A stretch of DNA of 40,054 bases, taken from the NCBI RefSeq assembly GCF_001983165.1, contig NZ_MNPU01000056.1, forward strand, positions 1 through 40,054. Direction: 5' to 3'. The position numbers and the translations under genes were made by a program. This DNA comes from Pseudomonas gessardii. GTDB taxonomy: Bacteria > Pseudomonadota > Gammaproteobacteria > Pseudomonadales > Pseudomonadaceae. Of this stretch, positions 23,779 through 35,202 are shown in pieces (within the stretch, counting starts at the first letter, position 1; every line of letters starts with the position of its first letter). A model generated the notes under the pieces. The model was not told the DNA's origin. It searched no databases and saw nothing but the letters and a program-made list of their open reading frames with translations.

Positions 23779-26003
23779 GATTGAGCCTCTTGGGCAACAC
23801 GGATGCCTACGTGGGCACACAGTGTAAGAAAATTCGGAAAAGACGTAGCCACATTGGCACAGTCATGGATACGAATCGGCGCTGTCGCTCGCAGGGAGGC
23901 CACACTGAACGCCACGGCAATCCGGTGATCGCCATGGGCCAGCACTTCACCACCGCCCATCGCGCCACCGTCGATGATAATCCCATCAGATGTCGGTTCA
24001 CACGTCACGCCCAACGCCAACAGACCGTCGGCCATGACCTGGATCCGGTCGGACTCCTTGACGCGCAACTCTTCTGCGCCGCGCAGCACGGTGCGACCTT
24101 GGGCACATGCCGCCGCGATAAACAGCACCGGGAACTCGTCAATCGCCAGGGGCACCAGCGCTTCGGGAATGTCGATACCCTTCAATGGCGCCGCGCGAAC
24201 CCGCAGATCGGCAACTGGCTCGCCACTGACTTCGCGCTGATTGTCCACGGTGATGTCAGCGCCCATCAGCCGCAGAATATCGATCACCCCAGTGCGGGTC
24301 GGGTTGATGCCGACGTGCTCAAGCAGCAAGTCAGAGCCTTCGGCGATGGAAGCGGCCACCAGGAAAAACGCCGCGAAAGAAATGTCCCCTGGCACCTCGA
24401 TAGAGGTCGCGATCAACGCGTGGCCGGCCTCGATCGATGCGGTAGCGCCAACTACCTCGACCGGCACGCCAAAGCCGCGCAACATTCGTTCGGTGTGGTC
24501 ACAGGTCGGCGCGGGCTCGGTAATCGCGGTTTTACCCTCGGCATAGAGCCCCGCCAACAACAGGCAGGATTTAACCTGGGCGCTGGCCATGGGCAGCTTA
24601 TACGTCAGCCCTTTAAGCGCTTGCCCACCACGAATCACCAGCGGCGGATGTCCCTGCGGCCCGGTCTCGATGATTGCGCCCATTTGCCGCAGGGGCTTGG
24701 CTACGCGATTCATCGGGCGCCTGGACAAGGAAGCGTCGCCCGTCAGTACGCTGTCGAAACGCTGCGCCGCCAGCAAACCCGAGAGCAGCCGCATGGAAGT
24801 GCCGGAGTTACCCAGGTAGATCGGGCCTGGCGCTGGCTTGAGGCCATGCAGGCCGACACCATGAATGGTCACGCGCCCATGGTGCGGGCCTTCGATCACC
24901 ACGCCCATGTCGCGGAACGCCTGCAGGGTCGCCAGGGCGTCTTCACCCTCGAGAAAGCCGTCGACTTCGGTGACACCGTCCGCCAGGGAACCGAGCATGA
25001 TCGAGCGGTGAGAAATCGCCTTGTCGCCCGGCATCCGCACCCGTCCGCTCAGGCGCCCACCAGGGCTGGCGAGAAAAACCAGGTCATCGGCTGCTACTGC
25101 GCCATCCATATAGGCCCGCCGCGCCAGTATTTTGCTGAAATGCTCGCGCGCCACGCGTGCACGAGTGAACACGCCCAGCAACTGATGCCCATCCCCGGCG
25201 TCGACCGCGTCGCGCAAGGCGTCGAGATCGCTGCGAAAGGTATCCAGGGTGCGCAACACCGCGTCGCGGTTGGCCAGGAAGATGTCGTGCCACATCACTG
25301 GGTCGCTGCCGGCGATCCGCGTGAAATCACGAAAGCCACCGGCGGCATAACGGAAAATCTCGAGGTTTTCGTTGCGCTTGGCCAAAGAGTCAACGAGGCC
25401 AAATGCCAGCAAATGCGGCAGGTGGCTGGTTGCCGCCAGGACTTCATCGTGGCGCTCAACCTGCATATGCTCGACATCGGCGCCCAGCTCGCGCCAGAGC
25501 CGATCAACCACCGCCAGCGCCGCCGGATCGGTCTCATCCAGTGGCGTGAGAATCACTTTATGCCGACGGAACAACTGGGCATTGGACGCCTCCACCCCGC
25601 TCTGCTCGGAGCCGGCGATCGGATGCCCGGGAATGAACCGCGCCGGTATAGCGCCAAAGGCCCGGCGCGCAGCGCGCACCACATTGCCCTTGGCACTGCC
25701 GACATCCGTCAGGATCGCCTGCCCCAAGTCCATTCCAGCCAACACCGCGAGCAACTTTTCCATAGCCAGGATCGGTACCGCCAACTGAATGACATCGGCG
25801 CCCTGGCATGCCAGGGCCAAGTCCGCCTCACAGCGGTCCACCACCCCCAGCTCAACCGCCAACCGACGCGATTGCGGGTCCAGATCCACACCGACCACTT
25901 CGCCACAGAGGCCGCTTTCACGCAGGCCCTTGGCAAAGGAGCCGCCAATCAATCCCAGGCCGACCACCACCAGGCGACCGATCACAGGCACAACAGGTTG
26001 CAT
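23775..26003 (-). CDS. tyrA-aroA: Bifunctional prephenate dehydrogenase / EPSP synthase
   Basis: A 742-residue fusion. The N-terminal 290 residues are prephenate dehydrogenase: NAD motif GRLVVVGLGLIGGSFAKGL (9-27), then PGHPIAGSEQSGVEA and the helical dimer domain. From about 315 (PGGRLSGRVRMPGDKAISHR) to the end it is 5-enolpyruvylshikimate-3-phosphate synthase, with GNSGTSMRLLSGLLA, RPMNRVAKPLRQMGA, LPMASAQVKS and KESDRIQVMADGL. It therefore catalyses one step before chorismate and the tyrosine branch after it. This fusion is known from Pseudomonas. The start is uncertain: ATG 26003 was chosen; GTG 26012 or a GTG at 25985, just before the Rossmann motif, are alternatives. No strong ribosome site is seen, suggesting coupling to hisC 10 bases upstream. 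Confidence 0.93.
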   Translation of the reverse strand: MQPVVPVIGRLVVVGLGLIGGSFAKGLRESGLCGEVVGVDLDPQSRRLAVELGVVDRCEADLALACQGADVIQLAVPILAMEKLLAVLAGMDLGQAILTDVGSAKGNVVRAARRAFGAIPARFIPGHPIAGSEQSGVEASNAQLFRRHKVILTPLDETDPAALAVVDRLWRELGADVEHMQVERHDEVLAATSHLPHLLAFGLVDSLAKRNENLEIFRYAAGGFRDFTRIAGSDPVMWHDIFLANRDAVLRTLDTFRSDLDALRDAVDAGDGHQLLGVFTRARVAREHFSKILARRAYMDGAVAADDLVFLASPGGRLSGRVRMPGDKAISHRSIMLGSLADGVTEVDGFLEGEDALATLQAFRDMGVVIEGPHHGRVTIHGVGLHGLKPAPGPIYLGNSGTSMRLLSGLLAAQRFDSVLTGDASLSRRPMNRVAKPLRQMGAIIETGPQGHPPLVIRGGQALKGLTYKLPMASAQVKSCLLLAGLYAEGKTAITEPAPTCDHTERMLRGFGVPVEVVGATASIEAGHALIATSIEVPGDISFAAFFLVAASIAEGSDLLLEHVGINPTRTGVIDILRLMGADITVDNQREVSGEPVADLRVRAAPLKGIDIPEALVPLAIDEFPVLFIAAACAQGRTVLRGAEELRVKESDRIQVMADGLLALGVTCEPTSDGIIIDGGAMGGGEVLAHGDHRIAVAFSVASLRATAPIRIHDCANVATSFPNFLTLCAHVGIRVAQEAQS

Positions 26004-26013
26004 TGCAATCACA

Positions 26014-27126
26014 TCAACCACGGGCCAGGACCTTGGCCAGCGCCTCAAGGAAGCGACTGTTTTCAGCCGGCAAACCGATGGTGATACGCAAATGGTTGGG
26101 CATGCCGTAATTGGCCACCGGACGCACGATCACGCCTTCGCGCAGCAGGCCTTGGAATACCGGAGCGGCGTCCTGGGCGAGATCTACGCAGACAAAGTTG
26201 CCCTTGGACTCAATCCAGCCCAGGCCCAACTCACGAAAGCCTTGCTGCAGCTGCTGCATACCGCTTTCGTTGATCCGCCGCCCTTCTTCCAGGTACTCGA
26301 CATCCTTGAGCGCCGCACAGGCCGCCGCCAGGGCCAGGCTGTTGACGTTGAATGGCTGGCGCACGCGGTTCAGCACATCCGCGACAACGGCTGTGGATAA
26401 CCCGTAGCCAACCCGCAGCGACGCCAGGCCGTAAGCCTTGGAGAACGTGCGCGATACCAGCAGGTTCGGGTAGGCCGCGAGAAAGTCCAGGCCGTCGGGC
26501 AAGTCACTGCCTTCGGCGTATTCGATGTAGGCCTCGTCCAGCACCACCAACACGTGCCCAGGCACATCCTGCAGGAACTCGTTCAGCGCGTCGGCACCGA
26601 ACCAGGTACCGGTCGGGTTGTTCGGGTTGGCGATAAACACTACGCGGGTCTGGGCATCGATGGCCGCCAGCATGGCCGGGAGGTCATGCCCCCAGTCCTT
26701 GGCCGCAATCACCCGCGCCTCGGCGCCGACAGCCTGGGTGACAATCGGATACACCGCAAACGCGTGCTCACTGAACACCGCATTCAGGCCCGGGGCCAGA
26801 TAGGCACGCGCCACCAGTTCCAGGATGTCATTGGAACCGTTACCCAGGGTCACCTGGCTCAACTCGACCCGGCAGCTCTCGGCCAGCAGGGACTTGAGGG
26901 CAAAGCCGTTGCCGTCGGGATAACGGGTCAGCTCCGCCAACTCTTCGCGGATCGCCGCCAGCACTTTGGGGCTTGGCCCCAGGGGGTTTTCATTGCTGGC
27001 CAGCTTGACGATCTTCGCCGGGTCCAGATTCAACTCGCGCGCCAACTCGTCCACAGGCTTGCCTGGAACGTAAGGCGACAGTTGTTGCACGCCCGGCTGC
27101 GCCAGGGCGAGGAAGTTGCCACTCAT
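26014..27126 (-). CDS. hisC: Histidinol-phosphate aminotransferase
   Basis: A 370-residue fold-type I PLP enzyme. Landmarks: KLASNENPLGPSPKV (41-55), NGSNDILELVARAYL, NPNNPTGTW (168-175), LDEAYIEYA, and SRTFSKAYGLASLRVGY with the PLP lysine K230. It transaminates imidazole-acetol phosphate in histidine synthesis. Placed within the aromatic run it is the HisC2-type copy found here in P. aeruginosa (PA3165), and such enzymes often act on aromatic keto acids too. It starts 9 bases after pheA ends, and tyrA-aroA begins about 10 bases after its stop. Confidence 0.95.
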   Translation of the reverse strand: MSGNFLALAQPGVQQLSPYVPGKPVDELARELNLDPAKIVKLASNENPLGPSPKVLAAIREELAELTRYPDGNGFALKSLLAESCRVELSQVTLGNGSNDILELVARAYLAPGLNAVFSEHAFAVYPIVTQAVGAEARVIAAKDWGHDLPAMLAAIDAQTRVVFIANPNNPTGTWFGADALNEFLQDVPGHVLVVLDEAYIEYAEGSDLPDGLDFLAAYPNLLVSRTFSKAYGLASLRVGYGLSTAVVADVLNRVRQPFNVNSLALAAACAALKDVEYLEEGRRINESGMQQLQQGFRELGLGWIESKGNFVCVDLAQDAAPVFQGLLREGVIVRPVANYGMPNHLRITIGLPAENSRFLEALAKVLARG

Positions 27127-27135
27127 GTCAAAGCC

Positions 27136-28230
27136 TCACAAAACCGCTTTCGGGTAGGAACCCAGCACCTTGAGTGCCACGGCTTCCTGACTGATTTTCT
27201 CCAGCACACCCTTGACCAGCGGATCACGGTGGTGGCCGACGAAGTCGATAAAGAACACATAGGTCCATTTACCGCTGCGTGAAGGACGCGTCTCGATGCG
27301 CGTCAGGTCAATCCCGTTGTCATGGAACGGCACCAGCAGCTCATGCAGCGCGCCGGGCTTGTTGCTCATGGAGACGATGATCGAGGTCTTGTCGTCGCCG
27401 GTCGGTGGCACTTCCTGGCTGCCGATCATCAAGAAACGCGTGGAGTTGTCTGGGCGATCCTCGATTTTCTCGGCAAGGCGCGTCAAGCCGTACAGGCCCG
27501 CAGCCATATCCCCGGCAATCGCCGCCGAATTCCACTCACCCTTGACCCGCTTGGCCGCCTCGGCGTTGCTGGAGACCGCTACGCGCTCGACATTCGGGTA
27601 ATGAGCGTCCAGCCACTTGCGGCACTGGGCCAGCGACTGGGCATGGGAGTAAATACGGCTGATGCTGTCGGTCTTGGTGTTTTCGCCCACCAGCAAATGG
27701 TGGTGAATACGCAGCTCGACTTCGCCACAGATCACCATGTCGTGCTCAAGGAAGCTGTCGAGGGTATGGTTGACCGCACCTTCGGTGGAGTTTTCCACCG
27801 GCACTACGCCAAAGTTCACCGCACCCGCAGCCACTTCGCGGAACACTTCGTCGATGGCCGCCATGGGTTTGCTGATCACCGCGTGGCCGAAATGTTTCAT
27901 GGCCGCCGCCTGGGTGAAGGTGCCCTCGGGGCCGAGGTAAGCCACTTTCAATGGCTGCTCCAGGGCCAGGCACGAAGACATGATTTCGCGGAACAACCGC
28001 GCCATTTCTTCATTGCCCAGCGGCCCCTGGTTGCGCTCCATGACGCGCTTGAGCACCTGGGCTTCACGCTCCGGACGGTAAAAAACCGGCACTTCGCCTT
28101 CAGCCAGGGAGGCCATTTTGACCCGTGCCACTTCCTGGGCACAGCGCGCCCGCTCACTGATCAGCTCCAGGACTTTGGTGTCCAGGGCGTCAATGCGCAC
28201 GCGCAAGGCCTTGAGTTCTTGCTCAGACAT
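27136..28230 (-). CDS. pheA: Bifunctional chorismate mutase / prephenate dehydratase (P-protein)
   Basis: A 364-residue three-domain enzyme of phenylalanine synthesis. An AroQ-type chorismate mutase comes first (LRVRIDALDTKVLELISERA, 9-28, to about 90). Prephenate dehydratase follows (VAYLGPEGTFTQAAA, 97-111; VVPVENSTEGAVNHTLD; NSTRFLMIG with the catalytic TRF at 264-266). Last is an ACT domain (KPGALHELLVPF, then IETRPSRSGKWTYVFFID) that binds phenylalanine for feedback inhibition. The GALHELL and ESRP-type motifs of the ACT domain are intact (ETRP here). The frame is open far upstream, but MSEQELKALR at 28230 is the homologous start; its ATG shares one base with the serC stop (TAATG). Confidence 0.97.
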   Translation of the reverse strand: MSEQELKALRVRIDALDTKVLELISERARCAQEVARVKMASLAEGEVPVFYRPEREAQVLKRVMERNQGPLGNEEMARLFREIMSSCLALEQPLKVAYLGPEGTFTQAAAMKHFGHAVISKPMAAIDEVFREVAAGAVNFGVVPVENSTEGAVNHTLDSFLEHDMVICGEVELRIHHHLLVGENTKTDSISRIYSHAQSLAQCRKWLDAHYPNVERVAVSSNAEAAKRVKGEWNSAAIAGDMAAGLYGLTRLAEKIEDRPDNSTRFLMIGSQEVPPTGDDKTSIIVSMSNKPGALHELLVPFHDNGIDLTRIETRPSRSGKWTYVFFIDFVGHHRDPLVKGVLEKISQEAVALKVLGSYPKAVL

Positions 28231-29315
28231 TAGCCGTGTTCCTTTTCGAACTCTGCCATGTAGGCCACCAGCGCCTTGATGGCATTGATATCGACAGCGT
28301 TGTAGATCGAGGCGCGCATGCCGCCGACCGAACGATGCCCCTTGAGGTTCAGCAAGCCACGCGCGTCGGCACCCGCCAGGAATGGCTTGTCCAGGCGGTC
28401 GTCGGCCAGGCGGAACGGCACGTTCATCCACGAACGGGCGCTCAGGCTGATCGGATTGCTGTACAGGCCGCTGGCGTCGATGAAGTCGTACAGAGTGCGC
28501 TTCTTCTCTTCGTTGAGCTTGCCCATGGCTGCCACGCCGCCCTGCTCCTTGAGCCACTCGAACACCAGGCCCGACAGGTACCAGGCAAAGGCCGGCGGGG
28601 TGTTGTACATCGAGCCGTTGTCGGCTGCGACCTTGTAGTTGAGCATGGTCGGGCACAGCGAGCGGGCACGACCGAGCAGGTCTTCACGGATGATATTGAC
28701 CAGGATGCCGCTCGGGCCGATGTTCTTCTGCGCGCCGGCGTAGATCATGCCGTAGCGGGACACATCCATCGGGCGCGAGAGAATGTCCGAGGACATGTCG
28801 CACACCAACGGGACGTCACCGACTTCCGGCACCCAGTCGAATTCCAGGCCGCCGATGGTTTCGTTCTGGACGTAGTGAACATAGGACGCGTCCTTGGACA
28901 ACTTCCACTCGTTCTGACCTGGAATAGCGAAATAATCGTAGGGCTTGGCAGTACCGGCCACGTTGATGTTGCCGTAGCGCGAGGCCTCTTCAATGGCCTT
29001 CTGCCCCCAGATACCGGTATCGATATAGTCGGCAGTGCCGTCTTCCGGCAGCAGGTTCAGCGGGATCTGGGCAAACTGCTGGCTGGCGCCGCCTTGCAGG
29101 AACAGCACCTTGTAGTCCGACGGGATGTCCAGCAGGTCACGCAGATCCTGCTCGGCCTTCGTGGCGATGGACACGAACTCATCACTGCGATGGCTCATTT
29201 CCATCACGGAGAGGCCTTTGCCATGCCAGTCGAGGAGTTCACCCTGCGCGCGCTGCAGGACTGCTTCAGGAAGTGCCGCGGGACCAGCACAGAAGTTATA
29301 GGCTCTCTTGCTCAC
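28230..29315 (-). CDS. serC: Phosphoserine aminotransferase
   Basis: A 361-residue class V PLP aminotransferase of serine (and pyridoxine) biosynthesis. It converts 3-phosphohydroxypyruvate to phosphoserine. Motifs: NFCAGPAALPEAVL (7-20), FLQGGASQQFAQIPLNLL, TGIWGQKAIEEA, CDMSSDILSRP, and GAQKNIGPSG with the PLP lysine K197. The GTG at 29315 begins SKRAYNFCAGPAALP and gives the standard length; the longer open frame upstream crosses a REP hairpin and is not coding. It is the first gene of the serC-pheA-hisC-tyrA/aroA-cmk run, with overlapping or nearly overlapping joints suggesting one operon. Confidence 0.97.
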   Translation of the reverse strand: MSKRAYNFCAGPAALPEAVLQRAQGELLDWHGKGLSVMEMSHRSDEFVSIATKAEQDLRDLLDIPSDYKVLFLQGGASQQFAQIPLNLLPEDGTADYIDTGIWGQKAIEEASRYGNINVAGTAKPYDYFAIPGQNEWKLSKDASYVHYVQNETIGGLEFDWVPEVGDVPLVCDMSSDILSRPMDVSRYGMIYAGAQKNIGPSGILVNIIREDLLGRARSLCPTMLNYKVAADNGSMYNTPPAFAWYLSGLVFEWLKEQGGVAAMGKLNEEKKRTLYDFIDASGLYSNPISLSARSWMNVPFRLADDRLDKPFLAGADARGLLNLKGHRSVGGMRASIYNAVDINAIKALVAYMAEFEKEHG

Positions 29316-29370
29316 ATCCAATCTCGCTCTGATCTGTTGGTCACATAATTCGTGTTCGACACATAACCCC

Positions 29371-29460
29371 TGTGGGAGCGGGCTTGCTCGCGAAGGCGGT
29401 GCGTCAGCCCGCCTATGCACTGACTGATACACCGTCTTCGCGAGCAAGCCCGCTCCCACA
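29371..29460. repeat. REP inverted pair between gyrA and serC
   Basis: Two 30-base arms starting TGTGGGAGCGGGCTTGCTCG face each other around a 30-base spacer, with one mismatch between arms. This is the common Pseudomonas REP/REPIN-type doublet that folds into a long hairpin; a nearly identical pair is at 36599-36691. Such elements are mobilised by RAYT transposases, none of which is in the window. Confidence 0.93.
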
Positions 29461-29500
29461 AGGGAATGCGCAGTATCGCAAACTTTCAAAAGGGACAAAT

Positions 29501-29534
29501 AACAAGGGGGCGAATCTTCATCCGCCCCCTTGTT
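29501..29534 (-). terminator. Terminator downstream of gyrA
   Basis: A perfect 12-bp stem, AACAAGGGGGCG / CGCCCCCTTGTT, surrounds a 10-base loop just after the gyrA stop. On the minus strand the stem ends in TTGTTATTTG, a T-rich tail. It probably ends gyrA transcription before the serC promoter region. Confidence 0.88.
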
Positions 29535-29541
29535 TTTCCGC

Positions 29542-32196
<2,655 letters not shown>

Positions 32197-32620
32197 GAGA
32201 AGCCTGATTCCTTTTTCGGGTGAAACCTCGTCACATCCATATGGGACGAACGAAGCTCGCCGCCGCCGGCATGATGCCTGGCAACGACTTACGACAAATC
32301 AACGAGTTATGACACGGATCTGCGCATTAAAGGTCGCCCCTCGGGGTGACCTTGGAAACCGCCGAATGGTATCACAATCGCCGCCACGCACCTATCCCCC
32401 AGATGCGCATGGAGCGTAGTAAGTTGACGGATGACAGGCTTGAGGGCGACGAGAGGGGCTCAGAGCTGGTTCAAGGCTCGGATTTGCGTATGGATCCGAG
32501 GGTTTTGCTGGCTTTTCGGGCCAATCGCGGGCAAGCCCACTCCCACATTTTGACTGTATTCACAGATCAAATGTGGGAGTGGGCTTGCCCGCGATAGCAA
32601 TCTGCCAGACACCAACGCCT
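32197..32620. other. Intergenic region between mtnA and gyrA
   Basis: These 424 bases contain a REP-like inverted pair (32525-32594) and otherwise no gene. The gyrA promoter should lie in 32197-32500 on the minus strand. No strong -35/-10 pair was identified by eye. Confidence 0.5.
32525..32594. repeat. REP-like inverted pair, 'GGGAGTGGGCTTGCCCGCGA' type
   Basis: Arms TCGCGGGCAAGCCCACTCCC and its complement extend to 28-29 bases each with one extra base on the left, around a spacer of about 13 bases. The arm sequence differs from the other two REP doublets in the window (GTGGGAGTGGGC versus GTGGGAGCGGGC, and GCCCGCGA versus GCTCGCGA), so it belongs to a different REP subgroup. It lies 26 bases after the mtnA stop and could act as its terminator. 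Confidence 0.9.
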
Positions 32621-33697
32621 TTAATGCAGACGCTTGCGGCACATCAACTTGGCTATCTTGGCGGTATCAGGCCGCTCGACGATGCCTTTTTCCGTCACGA
32701 TCACGTCGATCAAGTCAGCAGGGGTCACATCAAACACAGGGTTGAACGCATTGACATCGGCGGCAAAGCGCTGCCCGGCAACCTCCAGCAACTCGCCGGC
32801 ATCGCGTTCTTCCAGGGCGACGTCATCGCCAGTAGCCATCATCAGGTCCAGGGTCGAACTCGCCGCCACCACCATAAAGCGCACGCCATGGTGCATGGCG
32901 CACACCGCCAACTGATAAGTGCCGATCTTGCTGATGACATCACCATTGGCGGCGATGCAGTCGGCGCCAACGATCACCCAGGTCACGCCCTTGGTCTTGA
33001 GGATATGCGCGCCCGCCGAGTCGGCGTTCACCGTGACCGGAACGCCCTCGCCCGCCAACTCCCAGGCGGTCAACCGCGATCCGTGCAGCCACGGGCGGGT
33101 TTCGTTGGCGTAGACCTGCTCGACCATGCCTTCCAGGAAAGCTGCACGGATCACCCCAAGGGCGGTGCCAACACCACCGCTGGCCAAGGCCCCCGCATTG
33201 CCATGGGTCAGGATGGCCTGGGCGTTGCCCTGGTGCTTGCGGATCAATTCGACGCCCAATTGCGCCATGGTCAGGTTGGCTTCGCGATCGCTTTCATGAA
33301 TTGCGACAGCTTCGGCCTCCAGCACCGCCAGCGGGTCGGCGTGCTTCCGGAGGCGGTCCAGGCGATCGCGCATACGCTTGAGGGCCCAGAACAGGTTTGA
33401 AGCAGTAGGACGGGAATCGGCCAGTAGCGCGTAGTCCTCCTCCCATGAGGCCTGCCAGTCACCGCCCTCGGCGATCCGCTCACGGGCGGCCAGCACCAGC
33501 CCGTAGGCAGCGCTGATGCCGATGGCCGGAGCGCCACGCACCACCATCGAGCGAATGGCTGCGGCCACCTCTTCGACAGTCGAGCACACGACCCAGCTTT
33601 CCCGAAACGGCAACGCACGCTGATCGAGCAGGTGCAGTGCGCCATCACGCCAATCGATGGCCTTCACCTTCTCCGCTGCCAACAGTCGATCGCGCAT
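32621..33697 (-). CDS. mtnA: S-methyl-5-thioribose-1-phosphate isomerase
   Basis: A 358-residue eIF2B-like isomerase converting methylthioribose-1-phosphate to methylthioribulose-1-phosphate in methionine salvage. Landmarks: VVRGAPAIGISAAYGLVLA (52-70), SRPTASNLFWAL (95-106), ETRPWLHGSRLTAWEL (199-214), NADSAGAHIL, and GADCIAANGDVISKIGTY with D246, equivalent to the catalytic Asp240 of B. subtilis MtnA. The expected THCNAG motif with the catalytic Cys reads THGNAG here (G166, codon GGC). This is an apparent loss of a key residue, although the rest of the family signature is intact. Start 33697 (MRDRLLAAEKVKAIDW) follows GGGG. A TATAAT lies 34 bases upstream, and it is divergent from the MTA deaminase gene. 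Confidence 0.93.
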   Translation of the reverse strand: MRDRLLAAEKVKAIDWRDGALHLLDQRALPFRESWVVCSTVEEVAAAIRSMVVRGAPAIGISAAYGLVLAARERIAEGGDWQASWEEDYALLADSRPTASNLFWALKRMRDRLDRLRKHADPLAVLEAEAVAIHESDREANLTMAQLGVELIRKHQGNAQAILTHGNAGALASGGVGTALGVIRAAFLEGMVEQVYANETRPWLHGSRLTAWELAGEGVPVTVNADSAGAHILKTKGVTWVIVGADCIAANGDVISKIGTYQLAVCAMHHGVRFMVVAASSTLDLMMATGDDVALEERDAGELLEVAGQRFAADVNAFNPVFDVTPADLIDVIVTEKGIVERPDTAKIAKLMCRKRLH

Positions 33698-33730
33698 CCC
33701 TAACCCCGCACTCGTGAACAAAAGCCGCCG

Positions 33731-33768
33731 ATTATAGCGATCCGCCAGCCAGGACGCTCGGGTATACT
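33731..33768. promoter_or_regulatory. Divergent -10 elements for mtnA and the MTA deaminase gene
   Basis: On the minus strand TATAAT (33736-33731) is a perfect -10 placed about 34 bases before the mtnA start. On the plus strand GGGTATACT (TATACT at 33763-33768) is an extended -10-like element about 40 bases before the deaminase start. Neither has a strong -35. The two sites are only 26 bases apart, so the promoters would overlap. Confidence 0.5.
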
Positions 33769-33807
33769 TCGCCCCTCTTTATATCACCGCCCCGGACGCT
33801 GCTCGCC

Positions 33808-35139
33808 ATGACACCACCCGTTGCCCCGCTCGACCTCTTGCTACTGCCAACCTGGCTGGTACCGGTCGAGCCTGCGGGCGTGGTGCTCAAGGAGCATGGC
33901 CTGGGCATCCGCGACGGGCGCATTGCGTATATCGGGCCGCGTACGCAGGCCCTGAAGCTGGCGGCCCATGAAGTGCGCGAGTTGCCGGGTGTTCTGCTCA
34001 GCCCGGGCCTGGTCAATGCCCACGGCCACGCGGCGATGAGCCTGTTTCGCGGCCTGGCGGACGACCTGCCGCTGATGACCTGGCTGGAGAAGCACATCTG
34101 GCCCGCCGAAGCCAAGTGGGTCGATGAAGCCTTCGTGCGCGACGGCACGGACCTGGCGATCGCCGAACAGATCAAGGGCGGCATTAGCTGCTTCTCGGAC
34201 ATGTACTTCTTCCCCAAGATCGCCAGCGAACGCGTGCACAACAGTGGCATCCGCGCGCAGATCGCGATTCCGATCCTCGACTTTGCGATCCCTGGCGCCG
34301 CCACCGCCGACGAGGCCCTGCGCCAGGGCATCGAACTGTTTGGCGATCTCAAGCACCACCCACGGATCAAAGTCGCCTTTGGCCCCCACGCGCCCTATAC
34401 CGTCAGCGATGCCAACCTGGAAAAAGTCCGGGTGATCGCCGAGGAACTGGACGCCGCCATTCATATGCACATCCACGAAACCGCATTTGAAGTGCAGCAG
34501 TCCGTCGAGCAGTACGGCGAACGGCCCCTGGCCCGCCTCGCTCGCCTGGGGTTGCTCGGCCCGCGCCTACAGGCCGTTCATATGACCCAAATCAGCGAAG
34601 AGGACCTGGCGTTGCTGGTAGAAAGCAACAGCAGCGTGATCCACTGCCCGGAATCCAACCTGAAACTGGCCAGCGGCTTCTGCCCGGTGGAACGCCTGTG
34701 GCAGGCCGGCGTCAATGTGGCAGTAGGCACCGACGGCGCGGCCAGCAACAATGACCTGGATCTGCTGGGCGAAACCCGCACCGCTGCGCTACTGGCCAAA
34801 GCCGTCGCCGGCTCGGCCAGCGCCCTGGATGCCCATCGTGCGTTGCGCATGGCCACCCTCAACGGTGCGCGAGCGATGGGCCTGGAAGCTGAAATCGGCT
34901 CGCTGGAAGTAGGCAAGGCCGCGGATATCGTGGCCTTCGACCTGTCGGGACTGGCCCAGCAACCGATCTACGATCCGGTCTCGCAGCTTATATATGCCAC
35001 CGGACGCGATTGTGTGAAACACCTTTGGGTCGGCGGCAAGCCATTGCTCGACGACCGGCAACTGACACGCATGGACGAACAGCAGTTGAGCGCCACAGCC
35101 GCTGCCTGGGGCCGGCGCATCAGCGGACACCACGAATAA
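33808..35139 (+). CDS. mtaD: 5-methylthioadenosine / S-adenosylhomocysteine deaminase (TRZ/ATZ amidohydrolase)
   Basis: A 443-residue metal-dependent hydrolase of the amidohydrolase superfamily. The metal site is complete: NAHGHAAMSLFRG (H72, H74), IHMHIHETAFEV, the VHMTQ segment, and VGTDGAASNNDLDLL with the catalytic Asp. The SNLKLASG motif typical of MtaD/SsnA relatives is also present. It deaminates methylthioadenosine to methylthioinosine. The P. aeruginosa orthologue at this position (PA3170) is described as an MTA deaminase, feeding methylthioinosine phosphorylase and MtnA. It lies divergent from mtnA, fitting a shared salvage role, and is followed by ubiG 63 bases later. Confidence 0.9.
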   Translation: MTPPVAPLDLLLLPTWLVPVEPAGVVLKEHGLGIRDGRIAYIGPRTQALKLAAHEVRELPGVLLSPGLVNAHGHAAMSLFRGLADDLPLMTWLEKHIWPAEAKWVDEAFVRDGTDLAIAEQIKGGISCFSDMYFFPKIASERVHNSGIRAQIAIPILDFAIPGAATADEALRQGIELFGDLKHHPRIKVAFGPHAPYTVSDANLEKVRVIAEELDAAIHMHIHETAFEVQQSVEQYGERPLARLARLGLLGPRLQAVHMTQISEEDLALLVESNSSVIHCPESNLKLASGFCPVERLWQAGVNVAVGTDGAASNNDLDLLGETRTAALLAKAVAGSASALDAHRALRMATLNGARAMGLEAEIGSLEVGKAADIVAFDLSGLAQQPIYDPVSQLIYATGRDCVKHLWVGGKPLLDDRQLTRMDEQQLSATAAAWGRRISGHHE

Positions 35140-35202
35140 CGCCGGCCCTGGATCAGCATTCCAGGCCCGGCAAACCGTTTTATCGGATTTAGAGGACTAC
35201 CC

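Noticed and set aside
23781..26084. A 767-codon open frame on the plus strand
   Set aside because: It is antisense to tyrA-aroA, whose protein motifs are unmistakable. The antisense product has no recognisable domain and reflects GC-rich codon structure. The same applies to long antisense frames over rpsA (21414-22931), gyrA (30559-32223), serC (28236-29348) and pheA (27322-28233).
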